Source: Alphaproteobacteria bacterium (GTDB lineage: Bacteria > Pseudomonadota > Alphaproteobacteria > Rhodospirillales > WMHbin7). Taken from it: 64,000 nucleotides of DNA. The position numbers and the translations under genes are program-made. The notes under the pieces were generated by a model. That model did no database searches. It had not been told where the DNA came from and saw nothing but the letters and a program-made list of their open reading frames with translations. The stretch covers positions 62,001-126,000 of the forward strand of contig JADGAX010000003.1 in NCBI GenBank assembly GCA_015231795.1, given 5' to 3'. This document shows, in pieces, positions 17,436 to 28,706 of this stretch; the stretch's first letter is position 1, and every line of letters starts with the position of its first letter.

Positions 17436-20400
17436 TCACGTTCCCGCGGGGGCGGGCATGCGTTCTTCCGACATGCGCAGCCATTGTCCGGCGCGCTCGG
17501 CGCTCAGCGGTTTCGAGTACAGGTAACCCTGGGCCATGTCGCAACCCAGCTTGCACAACAGATCGGCTTCGACCTGCGACTCCACGCCCTCGGCGACGGT
17601 CGTCAGTTCCAGCGTTTGTCCTAAATTCACGATGGCCTCGACGATGGCCAAGTCCTCACTGTTGCTGCCAAGGTCGGTGATGAAGCCGCGGTCGATCTTC
17701 AACACGTCGATGGGCAGGCGCTTCAGATAGCTCAGGCTTGAATAGCCGGTGCCGAAATCGTCGACGGCCAGCCGCACGCCCATATCCTTCAGTTCCTGCA
17801 AGACCTGCGCGGCCTGGGCGGCGTTGGACATGACGGTGGATTCGGTGATTTCAAGCTCGAGCCTTGCGGGATCAAGGCCGGTGCGGGTCAGAATGTCCTT
17901 GATGCGCTCCAGCAGCTTGAGGTCCTGGAACTGACGGCAGGACAGATTGACCGAGACATGATCGACGGGAAGGTCCTTGTCCAGCCACTGCTTGACCTGT
18001 CGGCAAGCGGTTTCCAAGACCCAGGCGCCGATCGGCAGGATCAGTCCGGTTTCCTCGGCCAACGGAATGAATTCGCCGGGCGAGACCAGGCCATGCGCCG
18101 GATGGTTCCAGCGGATCAAGGCCTCGACCCCTGACGGCTCTGTGCTGGATAGCCGCACCTTCGGCTGATAGAACAACTCGAATTCGCCCATTTCCAGGGC
18201 TTGGCGCAGGCCGGATTCCATTTCAAGACGTTCGGTGGCGCGGCTGTTCATGCTGGTGTCGAAGAAGCGGTAGGTGTTTCGCCCGCCCGCCTTGGCCTGA
18301 TACATGGCTGTGTCGGCGTTCTTCAACAGTTCGGTGGCGTCGACGCCGTCCTGGGGGAAGACGGCGATGCCGATGCTGGTTCCGGCATGCAGGGATTGCC
18401 CGCCCAGCTCGAATCTTTCGGTCACCAGGGAAACGATGCGTTCGGCCAGATGGGCCAGTTCGGCGGTCGATCCGAAATCGGTCAGAATGATCACGAACTC
18501 GTCGCCGCCCAGGCGGGCCACCGTGTCGCTTTTGCGCACGCACAAAAGAAGGCGCTCGGAAACGCCCTGCAAAAGCAGGTCGCCAATATCGTGCCCCAAA
18601 CTGTCATTGATCACCTTGAAGCGGTCGAGATCCAGAAACATCACGGCGACGCGCATGACGTCGCGACGCGCCAGATCCAGCGCATGCGCCAGACGATCCT
18701 GCAATAGCAAGCGGTTGGGCAAGCCGGTCAGCGCGTCGTGATAGGCCTGATGCTTGATGCGCTCGTCCTTCTTGCGCGCCTCCGTCACGTCGCTGAACAC
18801 GGCGACGAAGCGCATCACCCGGCCATTCTCGTCGCGCACCGCCGTGATGGTCTGCCAGACGATGAACAGTTCGCCCGACTTCTTGCGGTTCCACACCTCG
18901 TCTTGCCAGCGCCCGTCGGCTTGCAACGTCTTCCACATGTCGGTGTAGAAGGCTTCGTCGTGATGGTCAGACTTCAAGATGCGCGGCGTTTGTCCGATCG
19001 CCTCTTCAGGGGGATAGCCGGTGATTTCGCTAAAGGCGGCGTTGACCGACAAGATTACGCCATGCGCGTCGGTCACCACAACGCCGTCATGTGTCGATTC
19101 ATAGACGCTGGCCGCCAGCTTCAGTTCGCGCTGGGCCTTGTGCAACTCGGTGATGTCAGTGCCGTAGATGTTGACGTAATCGGTGTTGGGGATCGGCACC
19201 AAGTTCAGGGATAGGCAGTGGCCGTCCACCTGGCATTCATGGGTATGGATCTGCCGATCCGCCATGACCTCGCGAACCCTGGCGTCCCAGGGGGCTGGCA
19301 GCTTGTCGCCCTGCCGGGCGCCCAGCATGGCGAGAAACGGCAAGCTGGCGTCGTTGGCCTGCATGACGATGCCGTTCTCATGCACGCGCAGAACCGGGAA
19401 GGGATTTTGCGTCGGGAACAACGCCATCGATTTCTGCTCTTCCTGGGCGCGGCGCAGCATCGTCACGTCCTTGACCAACACCAAACTTGCCAGGCCTTGT
19501 CCGCGCAGCTTCAGCCGCTCGAAAATGTGCAATCCGCCGGTTTCGTCTTCCAGCGTGATGTCGCCTTCGTCGTCGGCATCGCCCACGAACTTCTCGATTT
19601 CCCCGAATCTTTTGACCATGTCTTGCATGGTGGCGTTTTCGGGCACGACGCCAGCCTCGTCCAGTCGGATGATGCCCACGCCCAGATGGCCGGTCACGTC
19701 GTGCAGGACGCGCAATCGCTCCACCTCTGTCTCGGCCTGCATGCGAAAGGCCATATGCTTGAGCTTTTCCTCGGCCTCGCGCTCCAGGCGCGAGCGCGCT
19801 TTCATCACCTCGTCGGTCATGCGCTCGATCTGGGTCTCTAATCCTTTCAACTCGTCTTCCTGCTGCTCTTTCTCAAGCGCTGCCCCGAAAGCCTGGCGTG
19901 AAAACTGGCTGACCCGTTCGGAAACGCGGTTCAGGCGCCAGATCAAATAGGTCAGTGTAGCGGCAAACAGCAGCGACAAGGTCAGCGCCAGCGAGGCGCG
20001 TTGCAGGCGCTCTTGCGAAAGAATCGGCTGGACAAGCAGATTCATGCGCTCCTTGGGGATCAGGGTGGTGAAGTTGGCCCTGATCTCGGAAGCGCCGTAA
20101 TCGAAGAACTCCTCGCCGGTGACCAGAAAGCGGTCTTCCAAGCGATCGACAAGGGAACCTGACGGCAAGATTTCCGGCTCGGTGCTGGCCAATATCCTTG
20201 CCGGATTTCCCCCGGCCAGAATCAGGATGTGGTTCTTGTCTCGAAACAAGCCCTGGCCGCTGAGTAAAAAGCCGTCATCGACCTGGGAAACCAACATGAC
20301 ATAGGCGGCCGTCTGTCCATCGTCGCCCATGATGGGGCTGGCCGAAAAGAGATAGGGAAAGCCGTCGAACATGCGAAGCTGCGCATCCTCGATGGCCACG

Positions 20401-20894
20401 GCGATCTGGCGCAGATTGATCAGGGCAAGCGCGTCGGGCAATGGTTTGGAGCTTGTGGCGTAGCCGTCCAGGACCAAGCCCGCCGGGTCGAGCACCAGGG
20501 CGAAATCGACAGGCGGGAACGAGCGCAGGACGCTTTTTTTGGGAAACCAGGACGGCGTTTTGATCTTGATCCCGGCAGAGAGGTCCACGGGCGGATGGGC
20601 GCCGGCCTTGTAAGGGCGGACATGCTTGTCCAGGATATGTTCGCGGGCATAGCCGCTGGCGGCAATGGTTTGCGCCAGAACATGGTGAGAGCGCAGCGAA
20701 ACGTCGAAGCGCAGGCGGTCTTCATGGGCCTGCACTTCAAGCCGTGCCGCGAACTCGCGCTCGACCAATTCGCGCGTCCTGGCACTTTGGGCGAAGTCCA
20801 GAATCAGCCAAATGGGCGTAAGAGCCACAAGGCCCAAAAGCCCCATTTTCGCTACCACGGACAGGCGGCTCAGTTTCTTGAGCAAGTCCCCCAT
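17436..20894 (-). CDS. Membrane-bound PAS-GGDEF-EAL cyclic-di-GMP protein
   Basis: The protein has 1152 residues. An N-terminal membrane helix (about 15-34), a periplasmic domain of about 260 residues and a second helix (about 300-318) are followed by a coiled coil. Two degenerate and one clear PAS region (about 590-715, with GYPPEEAIG and a PAC-like end) come next, then GGDEF and EAL domains. The diguanylate cyclase motif RLGGDEF and the phosphodiesterase motif EALIRW with [10 protein letters not shown] are intact, so it could both make and degrade c-di-GMP. It starts nine bases after the PstS-like gene, so the binding protein may feed signal to its periplasmic domain. Confidence 0.9.
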   Translation of the reverse strand: MGDLLKKLSRLSVVAKMGLLGLVALTPIWLILDFAQSARTRELVEREFAARLEVQAHEDRLRFDVSLRSHHVLAQTIAASGYAREHILDKHVRPYKAGAHPPVDLSAGIKIKTPSWFPKKSVLRSFPPVDFALVLDPAGLVLDGYATSSKPLPDALALINLRQIAVAIEDAQLRMFDGFPYLFSASPIMGDDGQTAAYVMLVSQVDDGFLLSGQGLFRDKNHILILAGGNPARILASTEPEILPSGSLVDRLEDRFLVTGEEFFDYGASEIRANFTTLIPKERMNLLVQPILSQERLQRASLALTLSLLFAATLTYLIWRLNRVSERVSQFSRQAFGAALEKEQQEDELKGLETQIERMTDEVMKARSRLEREAEEKLKHMAFRMQAETEVERLRVLHDVTGHLGVGIIRLDEAGVVPENATMQDMVKRFGEIEKFVGDADDEGDITLEDETGGLHIFERLKLRGQGLASLVLVKDVTMLRRAQEEQKSMALFPTQNPFPVLRVHENGIVMQANDASLPFLAMLGARQGDKLPAPWDARVREVMADRQIHTHECQVDGHCLSLNLVPIPNTDYVNIYGTDITELHKAQRELKLAASVYESTHDGVVVTDAHGVILSVNAAFSEITGYPPEEAIGQTPRILKSDHHDEAFYTDMWKTLQADGRWQDEVWNRKKSGELFIVWQTITAVRDENGRVMRFVAVFSDVTEARKKDERIKHQAYHDALTGLPNRLLLQDRLAHALDLARRDVMRVAVMFLDLDRFKVINDSLGHDIGDLLLQGVSERLLLCVRKSDTVARLGGDEFVIILTDFGSTAELAHLAERIVSLVTERFELGGQSLHAGTSIGIAVFPQDGVDATELLKNADTAMYQAKAGGRNTYRFFDTSMNSRATERLEMESGLRQALEMGEFELFYQPKVRLSSTEPSGVEALIRWNHPAHGLVSPGEFIPLAEETGLILPIGAWVLETACRQVKQWLDKDLPVDHVSVNLSCRQFQDLKLLERIKDILTRTGLDPARLELEITESTVMSNAAQAAQVLQELKDMGVRLAVDDFGTGYSSLSYLKRLPIDVLKIDRGFITDLGSNSEDLAIVEAIVNLGQTLELTTVAEGVESQVEADLLCKLGCDMAQGYLYSKPLSAERAGQWLRMSEERMPAPAGT

Positions 20895-20903
20895 AAGTTC
20901 CGC

Positions 20904-21938
20904 TTATCCTATCTCGCCGACCAACTCGTCATTTTTGAACTTCCAGCCTTTCTTGCGCAGCTCTTGGGCGGAAAGGATTCCGTAATAGGGATCGATGGCG
21001 GGCGCGCTGGCAACCAGCGTGGCGGCTAGGTCTTGCGCCTTGGGGTTGACCGCAGGCCCAGCCGTCCAGCTTGTGATTCCCATGACGCGGTAGAAGGGGT
21101 AACGCCCTTCGGCCGTCGCTCGCATGTCGGATGGGTGGATGCCGTTCAGTTTCAAGATTTTCACCTGTCCGCGCTGGGCGTTGTCGGCGATGTGATACAG
21201 CGTTTCCCAGCCGACCGCGTCCTTTGTCTGCGACACTTCGATAATCATGTCCTTGACGGCGGTCACATCCAGCGCCTGGCGGGCGAAATCGTCGGGATTG
21301 CCGATCAGCAGTTTCCAATGGCCGGGCCTCGGCTTGCAATGCAGCCGGGTGATGGCGCGCACCTCGTGCTTGGTGGCGATGCCGCTCATCGGAAGGTCGG
21401 ACCAGCTTTGGACCGCCCCTGTAAATAAGGCGCGGGCCTGCTCCCAGCTAATGTCGTTCAGCGGGTTGGACGGATGGACGATGATGGCCACCGGGCTGAT
21501 GCCGATGGTGTGATAGCTGACGCCCGGCAGCCGATCGACGACGCCAGGCGGGCAGCACATGCCGGTGATGTCAGCGCTTTTCTCGCCAAGCGCCGCGCTG
21601 GCCAGGCCGCAAGTGCCTTCTTGGGCCGCCAGTTTCAGCCCTTTTTCTTGTCCCCATTTCATGGCGAAGGGCACCAGGGCAGGGAAAATCTGTTGATCGA
21701 GGGCCAGCATCAGATCGACGCCTTGCGGGCGCGCGATGGGGCGTTCCATCCAGCTAGGCGGCATCGGGGTCAGGGCGTCGGGCGGGCTGAAAGGCTGGCC
21801 GCCCAGGCTTTTGGCCTGCGATGCGGCTGGGTAGGGGCGCATCAAGGCGCTTCCCAGGGCCAATCCGCCTGCCGCCATCAGGAAGCGGCGCCGGGCCAAT
21901 GGGGACACATTTTGCGAGCTCTGTGAAAAAGCTGGCAT
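20904..21938 (-). CDS. PstS-like periplasmic substrate-binding protein
   Basis: The 344-residue protein has a Tat-type signal (ARRRFLMAAGG, residues 15-25) and a PBP-like fold of the phosphate-binding type. It has GTCGLASAALGEKSADI for ligand contact and the VHPSNPLNDISWEQARALF segment typical of PstS relatives. No transporter genes are nearby; instead it is the first gene of an operon with the GGDEF-EAL protein. It may be a sensor subunit rather than part of a transporter, which is inference from context. AGGGAGG lies before the ATG. Confidence 0.78.
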   Translation of the reverse strand: MPAFSQSSQNVSPLARRRFLMAAGGLALGSALMRPYPAASQAKSLGGQPFSPPDALTPMPPSWMERPIARPQGVDLMLALDQQIFPALVPFAMKWGQEKGLKLAAQEGTCGLASAALGEKSADITGMCCPPGVVDRLPGVSYHTIGISPVAIIVHPSNPLNDISWEQARALFTGAVQSWSDLPMSGIATKHEVRAITRLHCKPRPGHWKLLIGNPDDFARQALDVTAVKDMIIEVSQTKDAVGWETLYHIADNAQRGQVKILKLNGIHPSDMRATAEGRYPFYRVMGITSWTAGPAVNPKAQDLAATLVASAPAIDPYYGILSAQELRKKGWKFKNDELVGEIG

Positions 21939-22278
21939 TTCAGCCTCCCTGATCTTTCACGCTGTCCATGCCTTTCCAAACCCGAGTCGGCACTGCCCGG
22001 TTGCACAAATCTATGTCCTGCTAAGGACCAAACGGGACGGTAGACGAAATTTCGGGTCAGGAAAAACGAAAAAATGTTGAGAATCATGGGATTAAATTAT
22101 AAAGCGATTAAACTGTGTGAAAACACGCATCTGACTTCCTTAACAGGTCATATCTGGAATGCTTGGTTTCAAGCCCTCTGGGGCGCTTCATGACGGAATT
22201 GTCATGGCGGGACTTGCCATGGCTGGCTGGCGTGGTATCTAAGGGCGCCCGAAAGACGCCCAGACATAAGGCCTGCCC
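21939..22278. other. Divergent promoter region between the PstS-like gene and carB
   Basis: This 340-base gap contains the start regions of two divergent genes. The middle (22060-22115) is AT-rich and holds a small hairpin, GTGTGAAAACACGC. I see no clear -35/-10 pair for carB and no coding signal. Confidence 0.5.
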
Positions 22279-25200
22279 ATGCCCAAGCGCACAGACATCC
22301 GCTCCATCATGATCATCGGAGCCGGTCCCATCGTGATCGGACAGGCCTGCGAATTCGATTATTCGGGGGCCCAGGCCTGTAAGGCGCTGAAGGAAGAGGG
22401 TTACCGGGTCATCCTGGTCAATTCGAATCCGGCCACCATCATGACCGACCCCGAATTGGCCGACGCCACCTATATCGAACCGATCACGCCCGAAATGGTG
22501 GCGCGCATCATCGAAAAGGAAAGGCCCGACGCGCTTTTGCCCACCATGGGCGGGCAGACGGCGCTGAACACCGCCATGGCGCTGGCCGATGACGGCGTGT
22601 TGGAGCGGCTGGGCGTGGAAATGATCGGCGCCAAGCGAGACGTGATCGCCAAGGCCGAGGACCGCCTGCTGTTTCGCGAAGCCATGACCAAGATCGGCCT
22701 GGAAAGCCCGATCAGCCAAGTCGTGAAGACGTTGTCCGAAGCCCGCGAAGCCTTGAAGCTGGTCGGCCTACCCGCCATCATCCGCCCCAGTTTCACGCTG
22801 GCCGGAACCGGCGGCGGCATCGCCTACAATACCGAAGAATTCGAGCGCATCGTGGCGGGCGGCCTGGCCGCTTCGCCGGTGCATGAAGTGCTGATCGAGG
22901 AATCGGTGCTGGGCTGGAAAGAATTCGAGATGGAGGTGGTGCGCGACAACGCCGACAACTGCATCATCATCTGCTCGATCGAGAATATCGATCCCATGGG
23001 CGTGCATACCGGCGATTCGATCACCGTGGCCCCGGCGCTGACCTTGACCGACAAGGAATATCAGATCATGCGCGACGCCTCGATCGCCACCTTGCGCGAG
23101 ATCGGGGTGGATACAGGCGGCTCCAACGTGCAGTTCGCCGTCAATCCCAAGAATGGGCGCATGGTGGTGATCGAGATGAATCCCCGCGTCTCGCGCTCCT
23201 CGGCCCTGGCCTCGAAGGCCACCGGCTTTCCCATCGCCAAGGTGGCCGCCAAGCTGGCCGTCGGCTATACGCTGGACGAACTGGCCAACGACATTACGGG
23301 CGTCACCCCCGCGTCGTTCGAGCCGACCATCGATTACGTGGTCACCAAGATTCCGCGCTTCACCTTCGAGAAATTCCCCGGCGCCGAGGCGCTGCTGTCG
23401 ACCTCGATGAAGTCGGTGGGCGAGGCGATGAGCGTGGGGCGCTGCTTTGCCGAGTCCCTGCAAAAGGGCCTGCGCTCGATGGAGACCGGGCTGTCGGGCC
23501 TTGACGATATCGAGATCGAAGGCGGCACCGGCAAGGATGCCGTGAAGGCGCAATTGTCAAAGTTCCGTCCCGACCGCCTGTTGGTCATCGCCCAGGCCTT
23601 CCGCCTGGGCCTGTCGGTCGAGGAAATCCAGGCGGCCAGCGCCTACGATCCCTGGTTCCTGCGCCAGATCGAGGCCATCGTGAAGGCCGAGGAAGCGATC
23701 AAGGTCAAGGGCCTGCCCGGCGACGCCCGCGAATTGCTGCGCTTGAAGGCGATGGGATTCTCGGATGCGCGCCTTTCGAAACTGTCCGGAAAGACCTTGA
23801 CCGAAGTGGCTTTCCGCCGCGAGGTCTTGAACGTGCATCCGGTCTATAAGCGCATCGACACCTGCGCCGCCGAGTTCGCGTCATCCACCGCCTATATGTA
23901 TTCGACCTATGAGGGCGACGGCATCGGTCCCGCCGAATGCGAGGCCCTGCCCAGCGACAAGAAAAAGGTGATGATTCTGGGCGGCGGCCCCAACCGCATC
24001 GGCCAGGGCATCGAATTCGATTATTGCTGCGTTCACGCCGCCTATGCGCTGGAAGAAGCCGGGTTCGAGACCATCATGGTCAACTGTAATCCGGAAACCG
24101 TTTCGACCGATTACGACACGTCCGACCGTCTGTATTTCGAACCCTTGACCGCCGAAGACGTGATCGAGATCGCCAGGGTCGAACAGAGGAAGGGAACGCT
24201 TCTGGGCGTGATCGTGCAATTGGGCGGCCAGACGCCCTTGAAATTGTCGCAGGCGCTGGAAAACGCCGGCATTCCCATTCTGGGCACCTCGCCCGACGCC
24301 ATCGATCTGGCCGAGGACCGCAAGCGTTTCCAGGAATTGCTGGAGCGCCTGAAACTGTTGCAACCCGCCAATGGCACCGCCACCTCGCACGAGGAAGCGC
24401 TGAACGCCGCGCACCGCATCGGCTATCCGGTGGTGATCCGCCCCTCCTATGTGCTGGGCGGGCGCGCCATGCGCATCGTCCATGACGACGAGGAACTGGC
24501 CATGTACATGCGCGATGCTGTGAAGGTGTCAGGCGACAATCCGGTGCTGGTCGATTCCTATCTGCAAGACGCCATCGAGGTCGATCTTGACGCCATCTGC
24601 GACGGCAAGGACGTGTATATCGCAGGCATCATGGAACATATCGAGGAGGCGGGCATCCATTCGGGCGATTCCGCTTGCTCGTTGCCACCCTATTCGCTGA
24701 ACGGCGCCGTCATCGACGAGTTGAAGAAACAGGCGCGCGCCCTAGCCCTGGGCCTTGAGGTCAAGGGCCTGATGAATGTGCAATTCGCGGTCAAGGATGG
24801 AACGGTCTATATCCTGGAGGTCAATCCCCGGGCCAGCCGCACCGTGCCCTTCGTCGCCAAGGCGACGGGCGTGCCGGTGGCCAAGATCGCCAGCCGCGTG
24901 ATGGCGGGCGAGACTTTGGCTTCGTTCCATTTGGCCGAGAAAACCCTGTCGCATGTGGCGGTGAAGGAAGCCGTTTTCCCCTTCGCCCGTTTCGCCAATG
25001 TCGACATCGTGCTGGGACCCGAGATGAAATCGACCGGCGAAGTGATGGGGCTGGATTACAGTTTCCCGGTCGCCTTCGCCAAGTCGCAGATCGCGGCGGG
25101 CACCAATCTGCCCTGTCAGGGCACGGTCTTCATTTCGGTGCGCGAAAGCGACAAGCGGGCCGCCGCCGAAATCGGCAAAAGCCTGTCCGACATGGGATTC

Positions 25201-25518
25201 AAGCTGATCGCCACCACCGGCACGGCGGCCTTTCTGGCCTCCAAGGGGCTTGAGGTGGGGGTGGTCAACAAGGTGCTGGAAGGCAGGCCGCATTGCGTCG
25301 ACGCCATGCTGTCGGGCCAAGTGCAGTTGGTGATCAATACCACCGAGGGTGCTCAGGCCCTGGCCGACAGCTTCGGAATACGCCGTACCGCCTTGATTAA
25401 CAACATAGCTCATTACACGACCATGGCCGGGGCCAGGGCAGCCGCCGAGGCCATCGAGGCCATGATTAAGGGAAAACTCGACGTCGCCCCCTTGCAGGCC
25501 TACTTCAAGGCGTCCTAA
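22279..25518 (+). CDS. carB: Carbamoyl-phosphate synthase large subunit
   Basis: The 1079-residue protein has the usual duplicated structure. Two ATP-grasp halves start [19 protein letters not shown] and [19 protein letters not shown]. They are joined by an oligomerisation region and followed by a C-terminal MGS-like allosteric domain, about 945-1075. With the glutaminase subunit CarA it makes carbamoyl phosphate for pyrimidines and arginine. carA is not adjacent, so it must be elsewhere. A terminator follows and then greA, an order known in other alphaproteobacteria. Confidence 0.96.
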   Translation: MPKRTDIRSIMIIGAGPIVIGQACEFDYSGAQACKALKEEGYRVILVNSNPATIMTDPELADATYIEPITPEMVARIIEKERPDALLPTMGGQTALNTAMALADDGVLERLGVEMIGAKRDVIAKAEDRLLFREAMTKIGLESPISQVVKTLSEAREALKLVGLPAIIRPSFTLAGTGGGIAYNTEEFERIVAGGLAASPVHEVLIEESVLGWKEFEMEVVRDNADNCIIICSIENIDPMGVHTGDSITVAPALTLTDKEYQIMRDASIATLREIGVDTGGSNVQFAVNPKNGRMVVIEMNPRVSRSSALASKATGFPIAKVAAKLAVGYTLDELANDITGVTPASFEPTIDYVVTKIPRFTFEKFPGAEALLSTSMKSVGEAMSVGRCFAESLQKGLRSMETGLSGLDDIEIEGGTGKDAVKAQLSKFRPDRLLVIAQAFRLGLSVEEIQAASAYDPWFLRQIEAIVKAEEAIKVKGLPGDARELLRLKAMGFSDARLSKLSGKTLTEVAFRREVLNVHPVYKRIDTCAAEFASSTAYMYSTYEGDGIGPAECEALPSDKKKVMILGGGPNRIGQGIEFDYCCVHAAYALEEAGFETIMVNCNPETVSTDYDTSDRLYFEPLTAEDVIEIARVEQRKGTLLGVIVQLGGQTPLKLSQALENAGIPILGTSPDAIDLAEDRKRFQELLERLKLLQPANGTATSHEEALNAAHRIGYPVVIRPSYVLGGRAMRIVHDDEELAMYMRDAVKVSGDNPVLVDSYLQDAIEVDLDAICDGKDVYIAGIMEHIEEAGIHSGDSACSLPPYSLNGAVIDELKKQARALALGLEVKGLMNVQFAVKDGTVYILEVNPRASRTVPFVAKATGVPVAKIASRVMAGETLASFHLAEKTLSHVAVKEAVFPFARFANVDIVLGPEMKSTGEVMGLDYSFPVAFAKSQIAAGTNLPCQGTVFISVRESDKRAAAEIGKSLSDMGFKLIATTGTAAFLASKGLEVGVVNKVLEGRPHCVDAMLSGQVQLVINTTEGAQALADSFGIRRTALINNIAHYTTMAGARAAAEAIEAMIKGKLDVAPLQAYFKAS

Positions 25519-25538
25519 GATATCGCCTGAACAGGCTG

Positions 25539-25575
25539 CCCCTCTGCTGCGAGCAGAGGGGTGGGGTTGTTTTGT
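25539..25575 (+). terminator. Terminator of carB
   Basis: A 10-bp perfect stem (CCCCTCTGCT with AGCAGAGGGG, loop GCG) is followed by TGGGGTTGTTTTGTTTTT. It lies 20 bases after the carB stop and before greA, so greA is either on its own promoter or reached by read-through. Confidence 0.82.
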
Positions 25576-25607
25576 TTTTCCTTTCTTGCAACGGCAGGGG
25601 AGCCGGC

Positions 25608-26081
25608 ATGGAAAAGATACCAATGACGCCCGAGGGGCTTTCCCGCCTTGAGGAAGAGCTGCGGAACTTGCGCTCCGCTGAACGGCCGGCGGTTATCCGC
25701 GCCATCGCCGAGGCGCGCGAGCATGGCGATCTTTCGGAGAACGCCGAATATCACGCAGCGCGCGAGCGTCAGAGCTTCATCGAAGGGCGCATTGCCGAGC
25801 TTGAGGATATTTGCAGCCGCGCCCAGGTCATCGATCCCAAGCAGTTTTCGGGTGACGTCGTGCGCTTTGGCGCTTCAGTCACCTTGGCCGACGAGGATTC
25901 CGACGACGAACCCACCTACCGCATCGTGGGCGCTCATGAATCCGACATTTCGAAGGGCTTGATTTCCGTTCACTCGCCCCTGGCCCGCGCCCTGATCGCC
26001 AAGAAGCTGGGCGACACGGTGGAAGTGAAAACGCCGTCGGGCATGAAGTCGTACGAAATCGTGAATGTGAAATACGGCTAA
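25608..26081 (+). CDS. greA: Transcription elongation factor GreA
   Basis: The 157-residue protein has the GreA N-terminal coiled coil with the acidic tip sequence [14 protein letters not shown] and a C-terminal FKBP-like domain. It enters the secondary channel of RNA polymerase and triggers cleavage of backtracked RNA. The ATG at 25608 ([10 protein letters not shown]) gives the normal family start and has CAGGGGAG upstream. It converges with the glycosyltransferase gene. Confidence 0.95.
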   Translation: MEKIPMTPEGLSRLEEELRNLRSAERPAVIRAIAEAREHGDLSENAEYHAARERQSFIEGRIAELEDICSRAQVIDPKQFSGDVVRFGASVTLADEDSDDEPTYRIVGAHESDISKGLISVHSPLARALIAKKLGDTVEVKTPSGMKSYEIVNVKYG

Positions 26082-27196
26082 CCCAGCATCTCCCTGGCCA
26101 GCTTGACCGCATCCTTGGCCTCAAGCCGGGCCACGCATTCGTAACGCTCGCCCCGGAACGGCAATTGGCAGTCGCCGATGCAGCCTTGGCAGGGCATGTC
26201 GGACACCATTACCCGAAGATTGTCGGGCGCGTAGGCGGGCGCGTGCGGCAGCACTTCGCCGACATAGGCCGCCGCCGATAGCGACAGGGTGGGAACGCCC
26301 GACAAGGACGCCAGATGCATGGTGGCGCTGTCGGTAGCGATGACCAATTTGGCGGCCTTGAACAAGGGCAACAATTCCCGGAAGGGCCGTTCGATCACGC
26401 CCAGGCGTTCCGCCATCTCCTTGAAATCCGGATTGCGCTCGATGTCGCCCGGACCCGCCAGCAGCTTCAGATCGAAGTCGGAAAATTCCCGCGCCAAGGC
26501 TTCCCAGAAATCCGGCAAGGGCTGGCGGTCGCGGCTGGAAGCGAAGGGCGAGAAAAGGATGGTTGGCCGGGCCAGCGCCTCGGGCGGGGCCGACAGATGG
26601 CTTTCATGCAGCCGAAGCCTTGGCGCCTCGGGCGGTTGGCCGGTCAACGCCTGGGCCAGATGCAGCCAGCGTTCGATCATGCTGGCTGGCCTTGGGGCGG
26701 CGACCAGCTTGGTCAGGCGCTTGGCGTTGGTTTGCAGTTTGTCGCCGAATTTCGGCCAGGGTTTGGGTTCGAAGGCGGCGGAAAAATCCGCGCCATGCGC
26801 CGCCGCCGCCAACAGCGCGTCATCCATCCAGGGGTGTCTGCGCCAATCCAGCGAAACCACGCTTCCGACATTCCAGGACCGCACTTGGGCCAGGGTGGCG
26901 AAACGGTACCGCCAGTCCTTCATCAGCCGATAGAAATCGACGATCTCAACTTGGATGCCGGGCGGCATGGCAAAGGCGGTTTTTGCCGATTCCTTGCGCA
27001 GAAGAAGACGGATGGTTTCGCCAGGGGCAGCAAGGGTGCGAAAGGCGTCGATTGCGCAGGCCAGCAACAGCACGTCGCCCAGGCCGCCCGCCTCGATCAG
27101 CAACAGGCCGCTGGGTTTCTTGTCACTGACGCGGGCGGCGCCTGCCTTGACGGCGAGGGGATCGGTCAGCGCCCTTAAACGGCGCAGGGTGATCAT
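26078..27196 (-). CDS. Glycosyltransferase family 9 (heptosyltransferase-like)
   Basis: The 372-residue protein shows the GT9 layout: [15 protein letters not shown] near the N-terminus, and in the second half the [17 protein letters not shown] segment and [17 protein letters not shown]. Family members add heptose or related sugars to lipopolysaccharide at the inner membrane. A CxxCIGDC-like cysteine group lies near the C-terminus, as in many heptosyltransferase relatives. The ATG at 27196 overlaps the end of the Lrp gene, so the two are coupled. The exact sugar and acceptor are unknown. Confidence 0.8.
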   Translation of the reverse strand: MITLRRLRALTDPLAVKAGAARVSDKKPSGLLLIEAGGLGDVLLLACAIDAFRTLAAPGETIRLLLRKESAKTAFAMPPGIQVEIVDFYRLMKDWRYRFATLAQVRSWNVGSVVSLDWRRHPWMDDALLAAAAHGADFSAAFEPKPWPKFGDKLQTNAKRLTKLVAAPRPASMIERWLHLAQALTGQPPEAPRLRLHESHLSAPPEALARPTILFSPFASSRDRQPLPDFWEALAREFSDFDLKLLAGPGDIERNPDFKEMAERLGVIERPFRELLPLFKAAKLVIATDSATMHLASLSGVPTLSLSAAAYVGEVLPHAPAYAPDNLRVMVSDMPCQGCIGDCQLPFRGERYECVARLEAKDAVKLAREMLG

Positions 27197-27711
27197 GCGA
27201 CGTGGGTGTTGTGTTCCGTCTCGCCGTCGTCGTCGGCGTTCAGGTCGACCGGAACGCCCGGCTCCATCTTGGAATTGCGAATCGCCAAGGCCGATTTGAC
27301 GTGGCTGACATTGGGCGCGGCGGTCAATTGGGTGGTCAGGAACTTCTGATAGGCATCCCAATCGCTGGCGACAACCTTCAGAAGAAAGTCCGTTTCACCG
27401 GCCAACATGTGGCATTCGCGCACCTCCGGCCAACTGGCGACCAGCGCTTCGAAGGACTTCAGGTCATGGTCGGCCTGGCTCGACAAGCCGACATGCGAGA
27501 AGACGGTGACGTGATAACCCAAGGCCTGGGGGTCGACTTCGGCGTGATAGCCCCGAATATAGCCAGCCTCTTCCAACGCCCTGACGCGACGCAAACATGG
27601 CGGGGCGGAAATGCCAGCCCGCTTCGCCAGTTCGACATTCGTCATTCGGCCATCTTCCTGCAAATCGTGCAGGATACGCCGGTCAATCCGGTCCAGTTTA
27701 ACCCGCTGCAT
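27193..27711 (-). CDS. Lrp/AsnC family transcriptional regulator
   Basis: The 172-residue protein has the winged helix-turn-helix of Lrp (LDRIDRRILHDLQEDGRMTNVELAKRAG-type segment at 6-35, SAPPCLRRVRALEEAG next). The C-terminal RAM ligand-binding domain runs to about residue 150. A 20-residue acidic tail follows that typical Lrp proteins lack. Lrp proteins sense amino acids and control metabolism; the target is unknown. It is divergent from the peroxiredoxin gene and overlaps the glycosyltransferase by four bases. Confidence 0.9.
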   Translation of the reverse strand: MQRVKLDRIDRRILHDLQEDGRMTNVELAKRAGISAPPCLRRVRALEEAGYIRGYHAEVDPQALGYHVTVFSHVGLSSQADHDLKSFEALVASWPEVRECHMLAGETDFLLKVVASDWDAYQKFLTTQLTAAPNVSHVKSALAIRNSKMEPGVPVDLNADDDGETEHNTHVA

Positions 27712-27752
27712 GGAAATCCTTGGAACGCCAATCCCCTTGTTTGTGAAATTAT

Positions 27753-27779
27753 ATTATAACGCCAATTCCTATCCGCCAA
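27753..27779 (-). promoter_or_regulatory. Candidate promoter of the lrp gene
   Basis: On the minus strand TTGGCG (27779-27774) and a consensus TATAAT (27758-27753) are separated by 15 bases, somewhat short. It is followed by the lrp start about 42 bases downstream. The region is AT-rich. Confidence 0.45.
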
Positions 27780-27951
27780 GCCCCTTCGCACATGCAACGA
27801 AAGAATCATGCGCTGGCTATTTATGATGAATACATAAATATCAATTGGCTAGAGTATTTATTAGAACCAAATGAAAGGCTTGTTTTTCCAAGCGCTCTTG
27901 CCTAAAGTGCCAGAGTCTTTCCTCCCCAATTCCTTGATGGAGACTTCCCGT

Positions 27952-28575
27952 ATGTCCGAATGCTGCAATTCCGTTGGCGTCCTTGTCGGCAAGCCCGCCC
28001 CCGATTTCACCGCTCCGGCCGTGATGCCCAGCAATGAAATCAATCCTTCCTTCAATCTGAAGGCTTATCTGGCTGGCAGCTACGGCTTGGTTTTCTTTTG
28101 GCCGCTCGACTTCACCTTCGTCTGCCCTTCGGAAATTCTGGCGCATGACCACCGCGTCAAGGCCTTCGAGGAGCGCAACACCAAGCTGATCGGCGTGTCG
28201 ATCGATTCGCACTTCACGCATCTGGCCTGGAAGAATACGCCGGTCGAGAAGGGCGGTCTTGGCCAGGTTCAGTTCCCCATGGTGGCCGACATCAACCAGT
28301 CGATCTGCAAAAGCTACGGCGTGCAGTTGCCGGGCGGCATGGCGCTGCGTGGTACCTTCCTGATCGATAAGAACGGCGTTGTGCAGTCGCAGCATGTGAA
28401 CAATCTGCCGCTGGGCCGCAATGTCGATGAAGCGCTGCGTTTGGTCGATGCGCTGCAATTCACTGAGCAGCATGGCGAAGTCTGCCCGGCAGGCTGGCAG
28501 AAGGGCAAGCCAGGCATGAAGGCCGATCCCAAGGGCGTTGCCGACTACCTGGCCAAGCACGCCAAGGATCTGTAA
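27952..28575 (+). CDS. Typical 2-Cys peroxiredoxin (AhpC/Prx1 type)
   Basis: The 207-residue protein reduces hydrogen peroxide and organic peroxides. Peroxidatic Cys58 lies in DFTFVCPSE and resolving Cys178 in GEVCPAGW, so it is a typical 2-Cys enzyme, usually reduced by thioredoxin or AhpF. The thioredoxin reductase gene lies just downstream, after a terminator, which fits a thioredoxin-linked route. The ATG at 27952 begins the conserved protein. It is divergent from the Lrp regulator. Confidence 0.93.
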   Translation: MSECCNSVGVLVGKPAPDFTAPAVMPSNEINPSFNLKAYLAGSYGLVFFWPLDFTFVCPSEILAHDHRVKAFEERNTKLIGVSIDSHFTHLAWKNTPVEKGGLGQVQFPMVADINQSICKSYGVQLPGGMALRGTFLIDKNGVVQSQHVNNLPLGRNVDEALRLVDALQFTEQHGEVCPAGWQKGKPGMKADPKGVADYLAKHAKDL

Positions 28576-28599
28576 ACCTGCCCGTTCAGAGATGAAAAG

Positions 28600-28629
28600 A
28601 CGGGCCGGGGCGTTGCTCCGGCCCGTTTT
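28600..28629 (+). terminator. Terminator of the peroxiredoxin gene
   Basis: The stem ACGGGCCGG (28600-28608) / CCGGCCCGT (28618-28626) is followed by TTTGCG. It lies 25 bases after the stop codon. Confidence 0.85.
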
Positions 28630-28706
28630 GCGTTCAGCATGCCTTGCCTGATGGGCCTGGGCTTTCTATTCTAAGACAAGCAAACGAAAAACAAGGGGTT
28701 CGGCGG

